Shown: positions 38,411 to 51,141 of the stretch, in pieces
Numbering within the stretch: position 1 is the stretch's first letter
Layout of the letters: each line of letters starts with the position of its first letter
From: Gorsachius magnificus
Taxonomy: Eukaryota > Chordata > Aves > Pelecaniformes > Ardeidae
Direction of reading: 5' to 3'
Length of the DNA stretch: 64,000 bases
NCBI GenBank assembly: GCA_034008185.1
Contig: CM067084.1
Span: 19,992,885-20,056,884, forward strand
Notes under the pieces: generated by a model
What the model was told of the DNA's origin: nothing
Seen by the model: only the letters and a program-made list of their open reading frames with translations
The model's database searches: none
Made by a program: the position numbers and the translations under genes

Positions 38411-41397
38411 AACTTGGAACATTCCACCACTCCCGTGTTTCAATTCTACACATACTTCATTAGTTACTCAGGATATTTAAACTACTACTTTTATTAATTT
38501 TTTTAGAGCTTTGAAATTCACTCAGCAAAATGAGTATTTTAAATTATTCAAATCAAATACAAAAGCACTATTAAAAGCACTCAGAAACAGAACCTTTTGT
38601 GGAAAGATTGACACCAAATACCAATCATTTTATCTTTAAGTCACTACGTCAAGCACAGCTCACGTAACAGTGGCTCAGATGCTTAGGAAAAAAATTAGCA
38701 CTATCCCTCATGATGTTCATCTATATAGAGATGCCAGTGTTGAAAGGATCGGTATTGGTATTCTACAAATATAATGCATAGGCAGATCCCATTTACCCAT
38801 ATGTACTTTATATGCAAACATTGTTTCTAAATTAACAACCTTACACTAATGAGGGTATCCTATTTTAAAAAAAATTTAAGAACACACGTATGCGTTTGGG
38901 TTTTTAATCTTCCTCAGCTCTAATCAAGTTTAAGTGGTGGAAATTCAATGTTTGTATTTAGTTACATTATGCAATGATCAACTGATTTCATAACAGAAGA
39001 GTTATGAAAAATTCATTTTTCTGCTGCACGAACAACTTTCTGCTTTGATGACAAACCTCACATTTGGTTTTATACCCTACATCTCAGAAAAGCAATCTTT
39101 TATATAATATAAAAGAGAGCATCACAAGTCAGTAACAGTAAAAAAACTCATGCTGCTCTGGAAAATCTATGCTATTATCAGCCAAAGTTTCACATATGTG
39201 TGGTCATAAAGCACTGGCAACTCTACAAGCCATAAACAGGACCCAGTATCAGTAATGTATCTAAAATAAAAAGAAACTCTGTAATACTACTGGCACTTCA
39301 GTTGCACAAAATGCTGCAGAACTTCAATGTTTCTGTTTGTATTTCTAAAACTAATCACAATTACAAATCCAGTTATGACATCAACGTGAGCCCTTCCAAA
39401 GGGAATGGAAGAACAGTAAATCCCAATGGATATATGAGTTCTGAAGCAGGGGTGATGCAATATATAAAAATAGACATCCTCTGACAGAAGCTGCAAGTTG
39501 AGTAAATAACACACTGCATGTCATTAATTTTGCATTAGCTTGCCAGTAGACATTACTAAAAGGATGATGAACTCATAATTTTGGTTTGCTTCGGGTGCTA
39601 CACAAAATAAAATGCTAGTGTTGCTCATATAACAACAATAATACATAACTTTCAAGAGTTAACAGTCCTTTACAACATGGATGAAGGAAGGAAGTCGTGT
39701 GGCTAAAAAGGTTGTTTTGCCACAAAACACAAAGTATAGGTTTGGGAATTATGTATCATCGTTGTAAGATTACAAGTAGATGTTCCCATAAAGAAACGTC
39801 CAACTTCTATGCAAAAAATGGTTGATGGGAACTGCCCAAATCATCTCAGAATTTCGTATTTCAGATCAAATTACCCCACAATTTTTGTAGTGTCTCACTT
39901 TAAAAAACACCTGCATATGTAACAGTCACACACTTCAGGAATTAGCATTACTGCATGCATTCAAATACTACATATGCAGACTATGTATATCTATTTAGTA
40001 TTTCATATTACACCCTAGTATGATATACACATCAATTGCATTCCAAATCATGAGTAGATTATCACCGTCGCGGAATAATAAAAACAGCTGCTTTTGAAAA
40101 TGCAGGCTGAATTTTGTACACAAACAAAAGCAAGTACACAAATACCCTTCCTGGCAAAAGGACACTTCAGCTTGACAATGTTAAGAACTAGCCCCTTCCT
40201 TTAATGAATGGAAGGATCAATTAAGTATATTTTATTTTAAATATAAACACTAGAAAAATTAAATTATTTTTCAACTGAATGTGGTATCAATAGAGACAAG
40301 TTTGTTTCTGCAAACATGCAAATGTGTTTAATCACACATGCAAATGTGCAATTAAAACACCTTCAGGTACCATGCCATCTCCCATCAGCAATACACAGTA
40401 AATTTGGGGGTGTGCACAATTATGTTTTGAATACCATTTCTGTGCTTACATTGTTTAAATGAGTTAGTTTCATAACACAAACAGAATGAGTCCAGTTTAT
40501 TTATTTTAAAGTGAGGTGCCCTTTTTGTTTTCATTTTGCATATGGCACATAACAGGACCTTCTCAGCTTCATTTCTCCTTGCTCTTCACATTTTCCCTTT
40601 ATCTGAGGAAAAATTATGGTGGCATCAAGCTCAAAAATTTAATTTATTTAAATAGGTTCAGCTGCCATAATTCATATGAGTCTCTAAAGCCAAAACCTGC
40701 AAACATCCTGCTTCCCCAAGCATTTCTGACTACCAAGTGCACCTGACACTAAGATTCCCAGTAGTTTTTCTGTGCCTTTCTCCTTTGTAAATAGACTTGC
40801 TTAACGCTTCCAAGGTCAAGGATGTTTTAAAAAAAATGGCTTTTTCCCCATGACCTCTTCATATACTTTATATCTTTATATAAAATCACACTTTCGGTGT
40901 GTCCACACTTACTTGTTCACTACCCCACTGCCCTATTAAATTATTGGTAAATTAGTTCAGATGTGGTTCTTTCTTCCTAATAGCAAACTTCTTTTTTTTT
41001 AATGTGAATACTGACAATTGATTGTGTTGTTTGCTTTTTGTTTTATTAAGTGAACTTGTATTAGAATGAATGTGATAGATAATCCTAAAAATCATCAGGA
41101 ACATTAAAAGCTGCAGCTATTTACAGGCTTGAAAGATTGACAGCATTCCTTTAACTTCTTGTAGTTTATGTATCTGACAACTGTCCCTACTGATTTAAAC
41201 TGAAACGGCTGAAATTCTACATGTAATAAAGATGACTAAGTATAGTACTATACTGGCATCAATTTACTGTGTAGAATACAATGCACTAACAAGAATATAT
41301 TATGGCAAGGTATATCACAATACTGTCAAGTCCACAGTGTTGAGAACCAAGCACATATGAGGTATTTCGTGATCATTTGTAGTGGCTTGTGGACAGA

Positions 41398-41692
41398 TCA
41401 TAGAATCACAGAATGTTTTGGGACCCCTAGAAGTCATCTAGCCCAACCCCCCTGCAGGGAGCAGGGACACCACTAACTAGATCAGGTTGCTCAGAGGCCC
41501 CATCCAACCTGGCCTTGAATGTTTCCAGGGATGGGGCCTCCACCACCTCTCTGAGCAACCCATTCCAGTGTTTCACCACCCTCATTGTAAAGAATTCCTT
41601 CCTTATATCCAGTCTAAACCTACCCTGTTTTAGTTTAAAACCATTACCCCTTATCCTGTCACAGTTGACCCTACTAAAAAGATTTTCCCCAG
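41398..41692 (-). mobile_element. Second CR1 LINE fragment, strongly 5'-truncated
   Basis: The plus strand starts TCATAGAATCACAGAATG and runs through the CR1 3' region (GGCCTTGAATGTTTCCAGGG, CTTATATCCAGTCTAAACC) to about 41692. It is sense on the minus strand. The minus frame encodes [20 protein letters not shown] and VVKHWNGLLREVVEAPSLET, the extreme C-terminus of CR1 ORF2, with F-T-M-R between. Its 3' end (a GLDDF-type tail and a distinct 3' UTR) differs from the 37.8-kb copy, so it comes from a different CR1 subfamily. Confidence 0.95.
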
Positions 41693-42539
41693 CAACATGT
41701 ATTTTACAACATGAAGATAAATATACATGCAGAGAAGCAATTAAACAATTGCTTTTTATGTTGCTTTTTAACATTAAGTCTCATCCCAAATTATACTGGA
41801 CATCTGTAGCAAAGTGCTAAAACAGAATCAGCTTTTTTGAATTCTCATCTACTATATTAACCACAAGAAAACACTGCTTGTCATCCTCTGAACTTCCACA
41901 TCGCTTCAGTAGACACACCACTGAATAGATGAAAACAGCTAGGCTTTTCCACCAAATTCAGGCAGAAAATTTTAAAGTTTTTTTTTTTTTTTTTAAATCC
42001 ATCTTTCCTTCTTCCTTCCTTTAATCCTTCCTTCTACATTTGTAGAAATAGGACATTCAACAGCTTTGATTTTTAAGATGTAATTTTGCAGACAAAGGAA
42101 AAGGCAAGGTTTTTTCATAAAACAGAGCAATCTGAACATAAGTTTTCAATCCCAGACTTTTAGACTTCAGCAGACAACGTGAATGCAAACAGTATCAGGA
42201 AAAAAGGGTACTTTGCCAATGCTTGGCAATAACTTGTAGTTACAAGAGAAGATAGGGGGAGGAAGCAAGGTTTCTGCAGTTTGGTGACTTTCTAGGTGAG
42301 CAGGTTCTAATACTTAAATATAAAAATGCTAGGAAAAAAACCTTCATACTTATTTTCCAGGGAATCATGGCTGCAGATGAGACTTGGCTCAGCCACATTA
42401 GACATGGTTTCATTTCCAGCCCTCTTCTTCAAATTTTTAGTCACCTCCTTCAAATAAAACGCAGCAGGACGATACTTGCCTGCCCTTAACGCATTGGTGC
42501 AATGGCTGGCTCCATAGCACGGTGCGTGAGGATAAAATT

Positions 42540-42555
42540 GTTACAAGCTTGTAAC
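42540..42555. other. Perfect 16-bp palindrome
   Basis: GTTACAAGCTTGTAAC equals its own reverse complement. It lies in a locally CpG-bearing part of the intron (about 42460-42700). Confidence 0.95.
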
Positions 42556-43985
42556 TCGGGGGAGAAGCCGGGGTTATTGATGGCTCCATGCCCACCGCTC
42601 TTTTCCTTTCGACATCGGATAAAGGGATCGTCACCTCAGGTGAATCTCAAGCTGAATGGGATAAGAAAGGCTACTAAAGGCAGAGCGCCCTTTTGCAGGG
42701 ATTTCAGCAGCTGGCTTTAAAAAGCCTGGCCGAGGATGCACTAGCAGCAATTTCCATAAGCCTGTTAACTAATTCAAATCTGGACAGATTCTCAGAGAGT
42801 GAAAAACCACACACTGCAGTTTCTTTTCAGGGCTATTCACAGGTGCTTCAGTGTTTTATTTAAAGGCCTACCTCCATCTCTCTAAATACTCCCCAGCAAG
42901 CTTTGATACTTTCCCTTTAGCAAAGTAAATATATAATAACCAGCTTAGCAACACTCAGATCGGGCACAACCAATTCTTCACAGATGCACTACAGCAGCTA
43001 CAAAGTTTACTGGCAATAAGATATTGCAAGAAAAGTCTACCCTTTTTTAAAATTCACTCCATAGGCAACTACTATTTTAAAATTAAACAAAAAAAAAAAC
43101 CCCAAACAAAAAACAACCCAGCCTAAAGCAGACGAAAAGCCATGTAAGTTCTCAGGAGAAAGGGTCCACACCCTTTCAGTCCAGTCACTCAAAACAAGGG
43201 CTTTTCACCGAAAACACTGAGTAGCCTTAAGTACAGATACACACAAAAGAAAATCCACTTTCAGACGTTAAAATCCAATTTCTATTATTAAGTAAGGAGG
43301 TTTCATGCTAATCTAGTTAAAGGCAGTTTCTGACACGTTAGAAGTACAAGCAAAAATTTTCTATCAAAAAAATCTGAGTAAGGTTTTCCAGATTCAAATA
43401 AGAACAGCTCAGCCTAAACTTACCAGGACTTTTTTTCTTCCCTGAAAAAGAACAGATCCATTTTACCAAGCTACAAATGGTGGCAAAAAGGATGACATCA
43501 AAAAAGATGCCATTTTATCAGTCTGGTAAAACACTAATTATTTCCACACATTATGAAGTTTCTACTTTCCTCATCCTAGAAACCAAAATAACATGGCTAA
43601 GTACAATATTCAACATTAGATTTTATTACAAATGTTCTTTCAAGCATTAGGGTAAGTTATCAAAATATTATGAAGTATTTCAAATTCCTATTGTAATTTG
43701 AGGAGCACATTACCACTCTTAGCTGTAATATTTTAGTAAGGTTGGACTCAGAGCTCATTGAAGAACTGGTGAGAACTGACCTAAGAATAAGGAACTGGAT
43801 TCCTAAAAGAAACGTAGAATATTTGTTGAAGAAAGAATTTCAGCACAGAAATCTTTGCCTATGATACTGGAACCATATAGAAATTTGAACACTCTATGTG
43901 TTTTAAAGAAATTAATTGAACAATGTGACAGAAAGAATTTTTAGAATACATTTGCTGATAAAGTATCAGAAGAATTGACCAAAGT

Positions 43986-44025
43986 AATTTTGGAGCTAAA
44001 GGAAGAATTTTGGAGCTAAAGGAAA
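43986..44025. repeat. 20-bp tandem duplication
   Basis: AATTTTGGAGCTAAAGGAAG at 43986-44005 is repeated at 44006-44025 with one change at the last base. Confidence 0.93.
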
Positions 44026-44924
44026 ACACTTCTAATTTCTTTTCAGCTTTAAAACAAGAGATTTCTCAATTGTAACAGTGGAGACATTTAATATTTTGAC
44101 AAGACACATTCTTATCAAATGTTGTATTTGGTGGATGCTCAGTACTTACTCACTTTGGCGTCGACAAATGCAATTACAAATGCATCTTAAGTTTAAAAGA
44201 TGGCACTCAGATCTTCAGATTACTTTGAATGTATTTGAGATCCGATGTCAGTCAAAACTTCTACATCTTGTTTGGTTTGGTGCTATTCCAAGACACTTGA
44301 CTGACTCTGGCACACTTCTCTCCCTAGCTTGGCAAGCCTGTGTCCAACCCCTCAGCTTTTCAAAAAATGGCCATTTACACATACTTTGATAGGACTTTAC
44401 AAAATCCAACTGCTTTATACCAAATCAGTACACATCATCCAAACGGAAAACAAGCAAGAAGCACTGCTACAGGTTTTCAGCTAACGAAAAACTTTCCACT
44501 GCATCTTTGGTGCCCATCTTGCCATGCTCCATTTAGTGACTTACAGGTACTATGCTGCTACAGGGGGCCTGTTTTTTAAAACAAAATCAAAGATTTAGTC
44601 CTCCATGTGATGGAAGAGATATTTGAGTAAAGTGTCTGCCAAACACTAAACATTATATATACCCTTTGCTTATTGTTTTCCATTTTCTCTACATCACAGG
44701 ACATCAAAGCAAGGAAGAAAGGTCAGGCAAGCTGGACAAGAGACATTGTGTTGTCACCAAATTCCACACTTACGTTAGTATTTTTATATCATAGTGAGAT
44801 TGCTCAAGTATCAAAGCAAAGGCTAGGAGGCAACTGTAGTCATAGCATTGCATCAGTATTAAGATATCACACTGCAAACCCACAAATAAACTGTTAGTGG
44901 ACCATACACAGTAAGTTACAATAC

Positions 44925-44942
44925 CTGAGGTTTAGTGCATTC
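44925..44942 (-). CDS. RAPGEF2: RAPGEF2 18-nt microexon encoding ECTKPQ
   Basis: Read on the minus strand this is GAATGCACTAAACCTCAG, flanked by a pyrimidine-rich acceptor (CTTTTCCTTTCCTCC about 40 nt upstream, then GGCTCACAG) and a GTATTG donor. It encodes six residues, ECTKPQ. It sits between the exon ending GYHT and the exon starting LPADF, and both joins are phase 0. In mammalian long-form RAPGEF2 and RAPGEF6 I recall ECTKSQ at this exact place, which is why I accept so short a match. The donor lacks the usual G at +5, so inclusion may be conditional. It is too short to show as an open frame and would be missed by ordinary gene prediction. Confidence 0.88.
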
Positions 44943-47659
44943 CTGTGAGCCAAAATGAAATGAATGCCATATAGGAGGAAAGGAAAAGATGAACATTATC
45001 AGACATGCCATAGTACATTCCACCACTATGAAGATAATGTTAAAATTATGTTAATGAGGGTCCACCATCCCCCCTTGACTCTATTGCAGAAAGCCATGCC
45101 ACAACTGAGAGCACTGCATTTAATTTTTAATTCTTGAAAAGCACAGCCATGCATCTTCATTTAAGCTCTACATTTCACTCTACGTTTTCACAAATTGATA
45201 GAAAACTTTCTTCAGAAAACTTTGATTGAACTTTCTGAAGAAAAGCATTCAGAGACTAGTGCAAATAAGGCATCAATAATTTATCAACAAAAAAAGAATC
45301 ATTCTACATGGTAACTAGGGATTTAATGTAAAACAAAACAGAGGAAAATTACACATTTTGTGACTATTTTGAGGATGCTATCAAAGCAGCTTTATTACTT
45401 TGAATCTCATGTACCCAACACCTAAACCAGAACACATCCACAAGGAAGAGCAAACTTGGAAACAAATGCATTATATTAATCCTTTTTCAATTTGTCGTAA
45501 CACATTATTTACTGCAACATCTGAACATATGCATTTTGTAATGTTTCCTTGTTTATCCAAAATTCAGAAGCAGAGCCAAGGATGAGACCCTGACAGATGC
45601 TGACCAAAGAATGGATGGGTAACAAGCCCACGAGATCTGTGCTATAATATGATTTGAATTCCTGTGTTAAAAAACAAACCCACCCCCCCAAAACCCCAAA
45701 CAACCTAACCCTGCTTTCTTCAGTCAATTTTTCAAGAAATTAAGACTAAAAAGAAAAATGAGGTCAAGGTACATGTAATAGGAAGGGAGAAAAGACAATG
45801 CAGCCTTTAACATGTATGGTTAAAGGACTAGTAATAATATTGGTAACAGAAGTGAATGGGCAAACAATATATACAAGATCACCAAGTACTGTAAAAACAG
45901 GAGGGAACAGGTCAGCATGGAGGGTCTTGACTACATTGTAAAACTCATTTGAGTTTATTTCACTCTATTTGCTATGAAAAAAAAAAATAAAGTTGGTGAT
46001 ATGCATATTACACGTTTTAAAGCAATATTTGACTGCAATTATTGCAAATTTTACAGTTTATTTGGCAATCTTTTCCAACTCAATATGAAACCTCACTTGC
46101 AATGAATTTCCCAACACATACATAAAATCACTATGAACACACAACAGAATGGCACACAATGGGCTTTTGCTCTTAGCACCAGAGTTAAGCTTACAAAAAC
46201 TCATTAGGCATACCTAAAGTAAAATTTATACAACAGGCATGGACCTATGAAAGCAAATGGCACTCTGTGTAACCTAAATATCGCCCTTCTAGAGTTAGAT
46301 AAAAATCACACTAGAACAGTTTGCTAAGCACAACATACACATCTAAATAATACAAACAAAAGTAATTCTTCCTGTAATTCCTAAAAAGTATACTACCACA
46401 TATTTATTTTTTCAAAAGCAGACTGGTAAAATGTTTCATCTTCAAACGAAGTGAACATGCTCAATCCGTAATAAATTTAGAGGCAATTAAAACTGCACTG
46501 AAAATTAAACCATTATAAGCTGTTGTATAAACAAAAACAAATTGTTGGCATAAAATGTAATTATTCAACTCATGAGGAAAAGCCTGTATAATTAACAGAC
46601 GTAATCAAACATCTACACACTTGCAGACACACATTGAATATACAGGGAACTGGCAAACGAGTCAAGGAATAAGGATAAAGAAGGGAAAATGGAAAAAACC
46701 TACAACTGCACTGAATCAGAGACAGTATTTTAAAAATACTGAAGCTCTAATCCTGCAAGTTTATATGTACACGGCTTAAATTGTGCAAAATTCAGCCCAA
46801 TGAACTCAATGAGATTAAATATGCACAAAGTTATTTATGCCCATGCCTTTATGGTTCTACCAGATTTGGGGGCTTAAACAAATAAGTGAGAGCCAAAGAC
46901 AAACAGATTTTCCAGTATTATGCTTACAGCTGAAATCAATACCAAACAAACATATTAATCTAATAGAGCTTTCCTCAATTTAAAAGCTATATAAAATATC
47001 TCGTAGAATAAGTTCTAATTATTAGTTTATTTTCATCTCAAGAGAAAGCCTGTAAACTTTCGACATACAAGATTACCCAAAAAAACCCAAATCAAGTAAA
47101 ATGACCAACTGATCTCCCCGAGACTATGTAGCTCAACTGAAGCCCAAGTATAAAGGGCTCTTGAGGCAGACACCAGTAAAGGTTAATTTGACATTTAAGC
47201 TCTGGATACCAAAAAGAGATGACAGATTTCCTCCAAGAATTTGGCCTACCACAATGCAGCAGAGTCCTTTTCAGGCAACAACTGTTATCATATACTTGAA
47301 TGAGCGCTTCAGTGACTGACCTTTTAACACTGTACACTAAACTATTCGTACGGCAGCCTAACATCAAAAGGAAATGAGAACATAGTTTCTTTCACAATTT
47401 CAAATGATGACTGGAACATTAAGAAATAATACGTGACATTCACAGTCAAAAAATATGTGCTTTCAACTCTGAACTAAGATGCAAGTCACACACATGGTCA
47501 CATACTGTTGGAGCCAAATTCACATCACTTTAAGGGGGAAAACTTCCCCGCAGAAACACACTGCTTTAAAAAGACCAGCAAGTTTTGCCATTTCAGTGGT
47601 TCTACTTTCAACAGTTTTCCTCTTAATGTTGTTGTGAACTGTAAATACAGACAGCTTAC
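44943..47659 (-). other. RAPGEF2: RAPGEF2 intron between the 56-codon exon and the microexon
   Basis: AT-rich, with a C/A-rich stretch near 45670-45715. No repeats of recognisable family and no further coding segment seen. Confidence 0.88.
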
Positions 47660-47827
47660 CGTATGGTAGCCTCTAGGTAGAGGTGGCTTCCCCACAGGGT
47701 AAGGGTCAACAGTATCAATAATTGTTTGTCGTTCCCCTTTTTGGTTGATTTTCCTAAATCTTCTTCGAGATTGCCTATGAGAAGCTTGACGCTGAAAATA
47801 CTCCTCATTTTCATCCATATAATCAAC
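47660..47827 (-). CDS. RAPGEF2: RAPGEF2 coding exon, 56 codons, basic linker of the long isoform
   Basis: This minus-strand exon reads VDYMDENEEYFQRQ, then a basic stretch (SRRRFRKINQKGER), then QTIIDTVDPYP and GKPPLPRGYHT. It is exactly 168 bp and phase 0 at both ends. The acceptor is TCTGTTACAG and the donor is GTAAGC. It is the segment between the N-terminal cNMP-binding-like domain and the start of the shared body in the long isoform of RAPGEF2; the close paralogue RAPGEF6 has an equivalent. The first residues complete the cNMP-like fold. The RRRFRK cluster and the PPLPRG proline motif look like a flexible, possibly interaction- or phosphorylation-prone linker (inference). The sequence is intact, with no stop or frameshift. 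It is absent from the short isoform that begins at 28654. Confidence 0.96.
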
Positions 47828-49592
47828 CTGTAACAGATGCAAGAAAGTGTCATTTCCCACAAGATATAAAAAAGTTAGACACACAACATAAAAATGAGAA
47901 GCACAACAAATCCTGTTTCCAAAAAACAGCAGTTAGCTTTGCATTTCCTGCACTAAGAGTGAAGCCACAACTAAAAAAAAAAAATAAAAATCAAATGCCC
48001 ACAGGAATGACAAAAAAGTAAGCATTGGCATGAACAGCATCACTGAGCATGAATACTTTTCAAAAGTGACAAAAGAAAAATGGTCATCCCCCCCTTCTGT
48101 CATTCTCCCCCTTCTTACTCTTCCACAAATACAAACATTTCACCACTCCATACATTACAAAAAGAGAACTGCTATGAGAGTGCACTTGGTACTTTTCCTA
48201 CTGACCTCTATTTGTCACTTGGGATCTTCCCCAACCAACCTATGGCAAAGGCATGGCTCTTCAACAGGCAGCACTGGTTTTATTATTTACTACAAATATT
48301 TTGGGAGTGTAAAAGAAGGATTTCTAATAGACTGGATTTACATAAAAACAAATCACTTCAAAATAACATCAGGGAGAATAAAAAAAAAAACTATTAGGTA
48401 TATCCAAATATAAAATTAGTTTTCTTGCTTTCAGAGTCTTCAGTCATCATAAATTACTACACAACAGTATACTGCAATGAAAATAATTGAACTAGGAATT
48501 CTGGTTTTCCTGAAAGAGGAGAACAATCTTTTTACAGTAATTTGGATGAAAATCTACATCTCTTCTGTATCTTCCTACTAATAGAAACTTTACTCCAGAC
48601 TAACAGGGAAATGAGAAAAAAAAAATTTTTAGCATTGGTCATATCAGGGGATTCACTTAAGTCATTCTTCTACTCAATTCCACCCCCCAGGGACAAACAG
48701 TATTCCTGAAGATGCACACAAGAGCTTATGAAGCACCTTACAAGGTTTCTCCATATTTTTCAACAAGGAAAAGAAATATTAGACAAAATACTCCCAGGAA
48801 TTTGCAGCATATCTGTGTCAGAAGCATCACACACTCATGTCACCAAACACAACTCCGAGTGCACTAATACAAGGGGATGCGCACAGTTGCCATTCACCGG
48901 GAAGAGCTGGTAACGCTCGCCCCCCTCCCCACTGAGCATCCCTTTCACCCCCACACGGGCACACTCACACCCTACGCCTCTCCTGCTTCTTCCCCCTGCA
49001 GAGTGACCCCGTCCAGCCTTGAGGCTGAAAGTTACTGTGCCCGACAAACTCTGGGGATGGGATTCTTTCTATTCAAGGTACAATTATTCCTTTAAAAGGC
49101 TGGATTGATGTTAAGTGTTCGGTTTCAGCTTTCCCAACGCTCTACAGATTGGGTATTTTTGAACTGAGACAATGCATGTGACCCAACACTATCCATCAGC
49201 CCAGAAGACTGGACTCCAGTTTAACAGTCTCTATCTATCACTCTTCCTTATTACTTACCAAGGAATGCACAACAGAGACACACAGACAGACATCCACACA
49301 GCTACCACCAACCAAATTGCATACTCCTAGAGAACAAATCTGGGACAATAAACCGTTCCCAGGACTCGTGGTCAGACACCAGTTACACAAACCGGTCAGA
49401 CAAGTCAAGGGGCCGATACAGGAGCAAATGGGGAGGCGTAAGGGGCTGCTGTTGAGGAGCTGCTCCTTTACGCAGTAAAGTTACACAGAGCTTTAGTTAG
49501 GGATAGAGAAAAAGCAATTGGCATTTCTAATGTGCGTCTTCTGTGTCTCCTATTATATTGTATTAGCTTCGTAAGATGATTTTCTTAATTAG

Positions 49593-49597
49593 ACTTG
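49593..49597. repeat. Left target-site duplication ACTTG of the solo LTR
   Basis: ACTTG directly abuts the TG terminus of the LTR and is repeated at 50170-50174. Confidence 0.9.
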
Positions 49598-50169
49598 TGT
49601 CCTGGTTTCAGCTGGGATAGAGTTAATTTTCTTCACAGAAGCTAGCATAGTGCTGTGATTTGGATTTAGTGCTAGAAGAATGTTGATAACATGCTGATGT
49701 TTTTAGTTGTTGCCAAGCAGTGCTCAGACTGTTCAAGGACTTTTTGAGCTTCTCCTGCTCGGCCAGGTGCATAACAAGCTGGGAGTACAGCACAGCTAGG
49801 ACCCAAACTGTCCAAAGAGCTATTCCATACCATACAACGTCATGCTCGGGGGGGTTGGTGGGTCAGTTGGTCGCGGGGGGAGTGATCGCTGCTCGGGTAC
49901 TGATCGCTGCTCGGGACAGGCTGGGCATCAGTCAGCGGGTGGTGAGCAATTGTATTGTGCATCATTCGTTTTGTATATTCTGTATATTTTGTTATCATTC
50001 TCATTATTACTATTATTATTATTTTCTCTTATTAAACTGTCTTTATCTCAGCCCTTGGCTCTAACCTTTTTCTCCTTCCCGATTCTCTCCCCCATCCCAC
50101 TGAGGGAGGGGGGGGGAGTGAGCGAGCGGCTGCGTGGTGCTTAGTTGCCAGCCGGGTTAAACCACGACA
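49598..50169 (+). mobile_element. Solo endogenous-retrovirus LTR (ERVL-like, avian)
   Basis: The element starts TGTCCTGGTTTCAGCTGGGA and ends GGGTTAAACCACGACA, so it has TG...CA termini and is 572 bp long. It is flanked by a perfect 5-bp target-site duplication, ACTTG, at 49593-49597 and 50170-50174. A polyadenylation-type ATTAAA sits at 50031-50036, placing the LTR sense on the plus strand, antisense to RAPGEF2. No gag, pol or env sequence is present, so it is the product of LTR-LTR recombination. I recognise the terminal phrases as an LTR type abundant in many birds, especially Neoaves; the 5-bp duplication suits ERVL or ERV1-like groups. Open frames inside it are incidental. Confidence 0.93.
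49883..49915. repeat. 15-bp direct repeat inside the LTR
   Basis: TGATCGCTGCTCGGG at 49883-49897 and again at 49901-49915, separated by TAC. Internal repeats of this sort are common in LTR U3/R regions and may be enhancer units. Confidence 0.9.
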
Positions 50170-50174
50170 ACTTG
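50170..50174. repeat. Right target-site duplication ACTTG of the solo LTR
   Basis: ACTTG directly follows the CA terminus of the LTR and matches 49593-49597. Confidence 0.9.
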
Positions 50175-51141
50175 GAAGAGGGAGCTATATCACCAAACAC
50201 CTGACAGCAAAAGCTACCATTACACAGACATCTTTATCTGTTTACAGTGAAATTACAAAGAGCTTAAAACCCACAAAAGCATGCCTGTATTTGCATGAAG
50301 GTAAGTTAAAAGGCTGCTTTTTTTACCAATCAACTTTAAACAAGTAACCTAATCTCTCCTACAAGCCTACAGTTACACCACAATTTCCTGAGCTTCTGCA
50401 AGTTTTACAGAAACTGTCGCTTTTTAGGAAAAAAAAGTTTAGTGTCACAGCCTATATTTAAACTATCATCTATATACGGCTTAGATAATTGTCATGCCTG
50501 TATTATGAACTAAATCGCTATTTCGGTGACAGAGGGGAAAAAAAAAAAACAACCCAACAACATTTGGCCCACAAATGTGCATTTGTTCAGATGCTGCACC
50601 CCGAGGTGGCAACTAAAAACTTTTGAGCCTTTGAACCCTTGGAGAGGATGCGGTTCTGCCACTGGAGTTCAGCACATACTGCTAACGAAATAACCCTCAC
50701 CCAGAAAAGTCGGTAGAATTTTAAAATGGTCAAACTGCTCCTTAAAACCTCAGACAGCTGAGAATAAATTTAATTTAATCAAACATTAATTACTTAAGCT
50801 AACTTGAGGTTCATACTTTAAAGCATCTATGCTTACCTTAATAATAAAGCAGCTTTAAAAAAAAAAAAGCAAACCACCACAAACTGTTCTGCTATTCTGC
50901 TAGCACAAGAAAACTTTAGTCTGACAAGAAATCTGCAAAAGTAAATGTAACAACAATATAAAAGATGCCTTTATCACGCAAACAACGTATATGCACAGAA
51001 TGGCAAGAAAGTTATGTATGACATCTTAGATTTATAAAAAGACCACGTGCAAAACAGAAAACTCTGAGTTTCATTGGAAGTTGAAGCATTACCAAAGTTG
51101 GTCTGTAAAATTTGAAAGCAACTGAATGAAAATATTCTTAC

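Larger units (their letters stand above)
28655..44924 (-). other. RAPGEF2: RAPGEF2 intronic DNA between the microexon and the alternative first exon
   Basis: This 16-kb stretch contains the candidate short-isoform promoter (28.7-30.2 kb), simple A/T tracts (33019-33038 A20; 41978-41994 T17), two CR1 fragments (37.8-38.4 and 41.4-41.7 kb), a modestly CpG-bearing patch with a 16-bp palindrome at 42540-42555, and a 20-bp tandem duplication at 43986-44025. I see no other coding exon in it. Confidence 0.85.
47828..51141 (-). other. RAPGEF2: RAPGEF2 intron carrying a solo LTR
   Basis: The intron contains a GC-richer patch at about 48890-49060 (many C runs, CpGs) and an ERV solo LTR at 49598-50169. 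Otherwise it is plain AT-rich intron. Confidence 0.9.

Noticed and set aside
48950..49078. Possible plus-strand exon after a CCCCCTGCAG acceptor and before AAG|GTACAA
   Set aside because: The acceptor and donor look usable, but the encoded peptide is unfamiliar and lies antisense within a RAPGEF2 intron; no second exon was found to join it.
49720..50144. Two overlapping 100-114-codon plus-strand frames
   Set aside because: They lie wholly inside the non-coding solo LTR and end in a TTA/TAT microsatellite translation.
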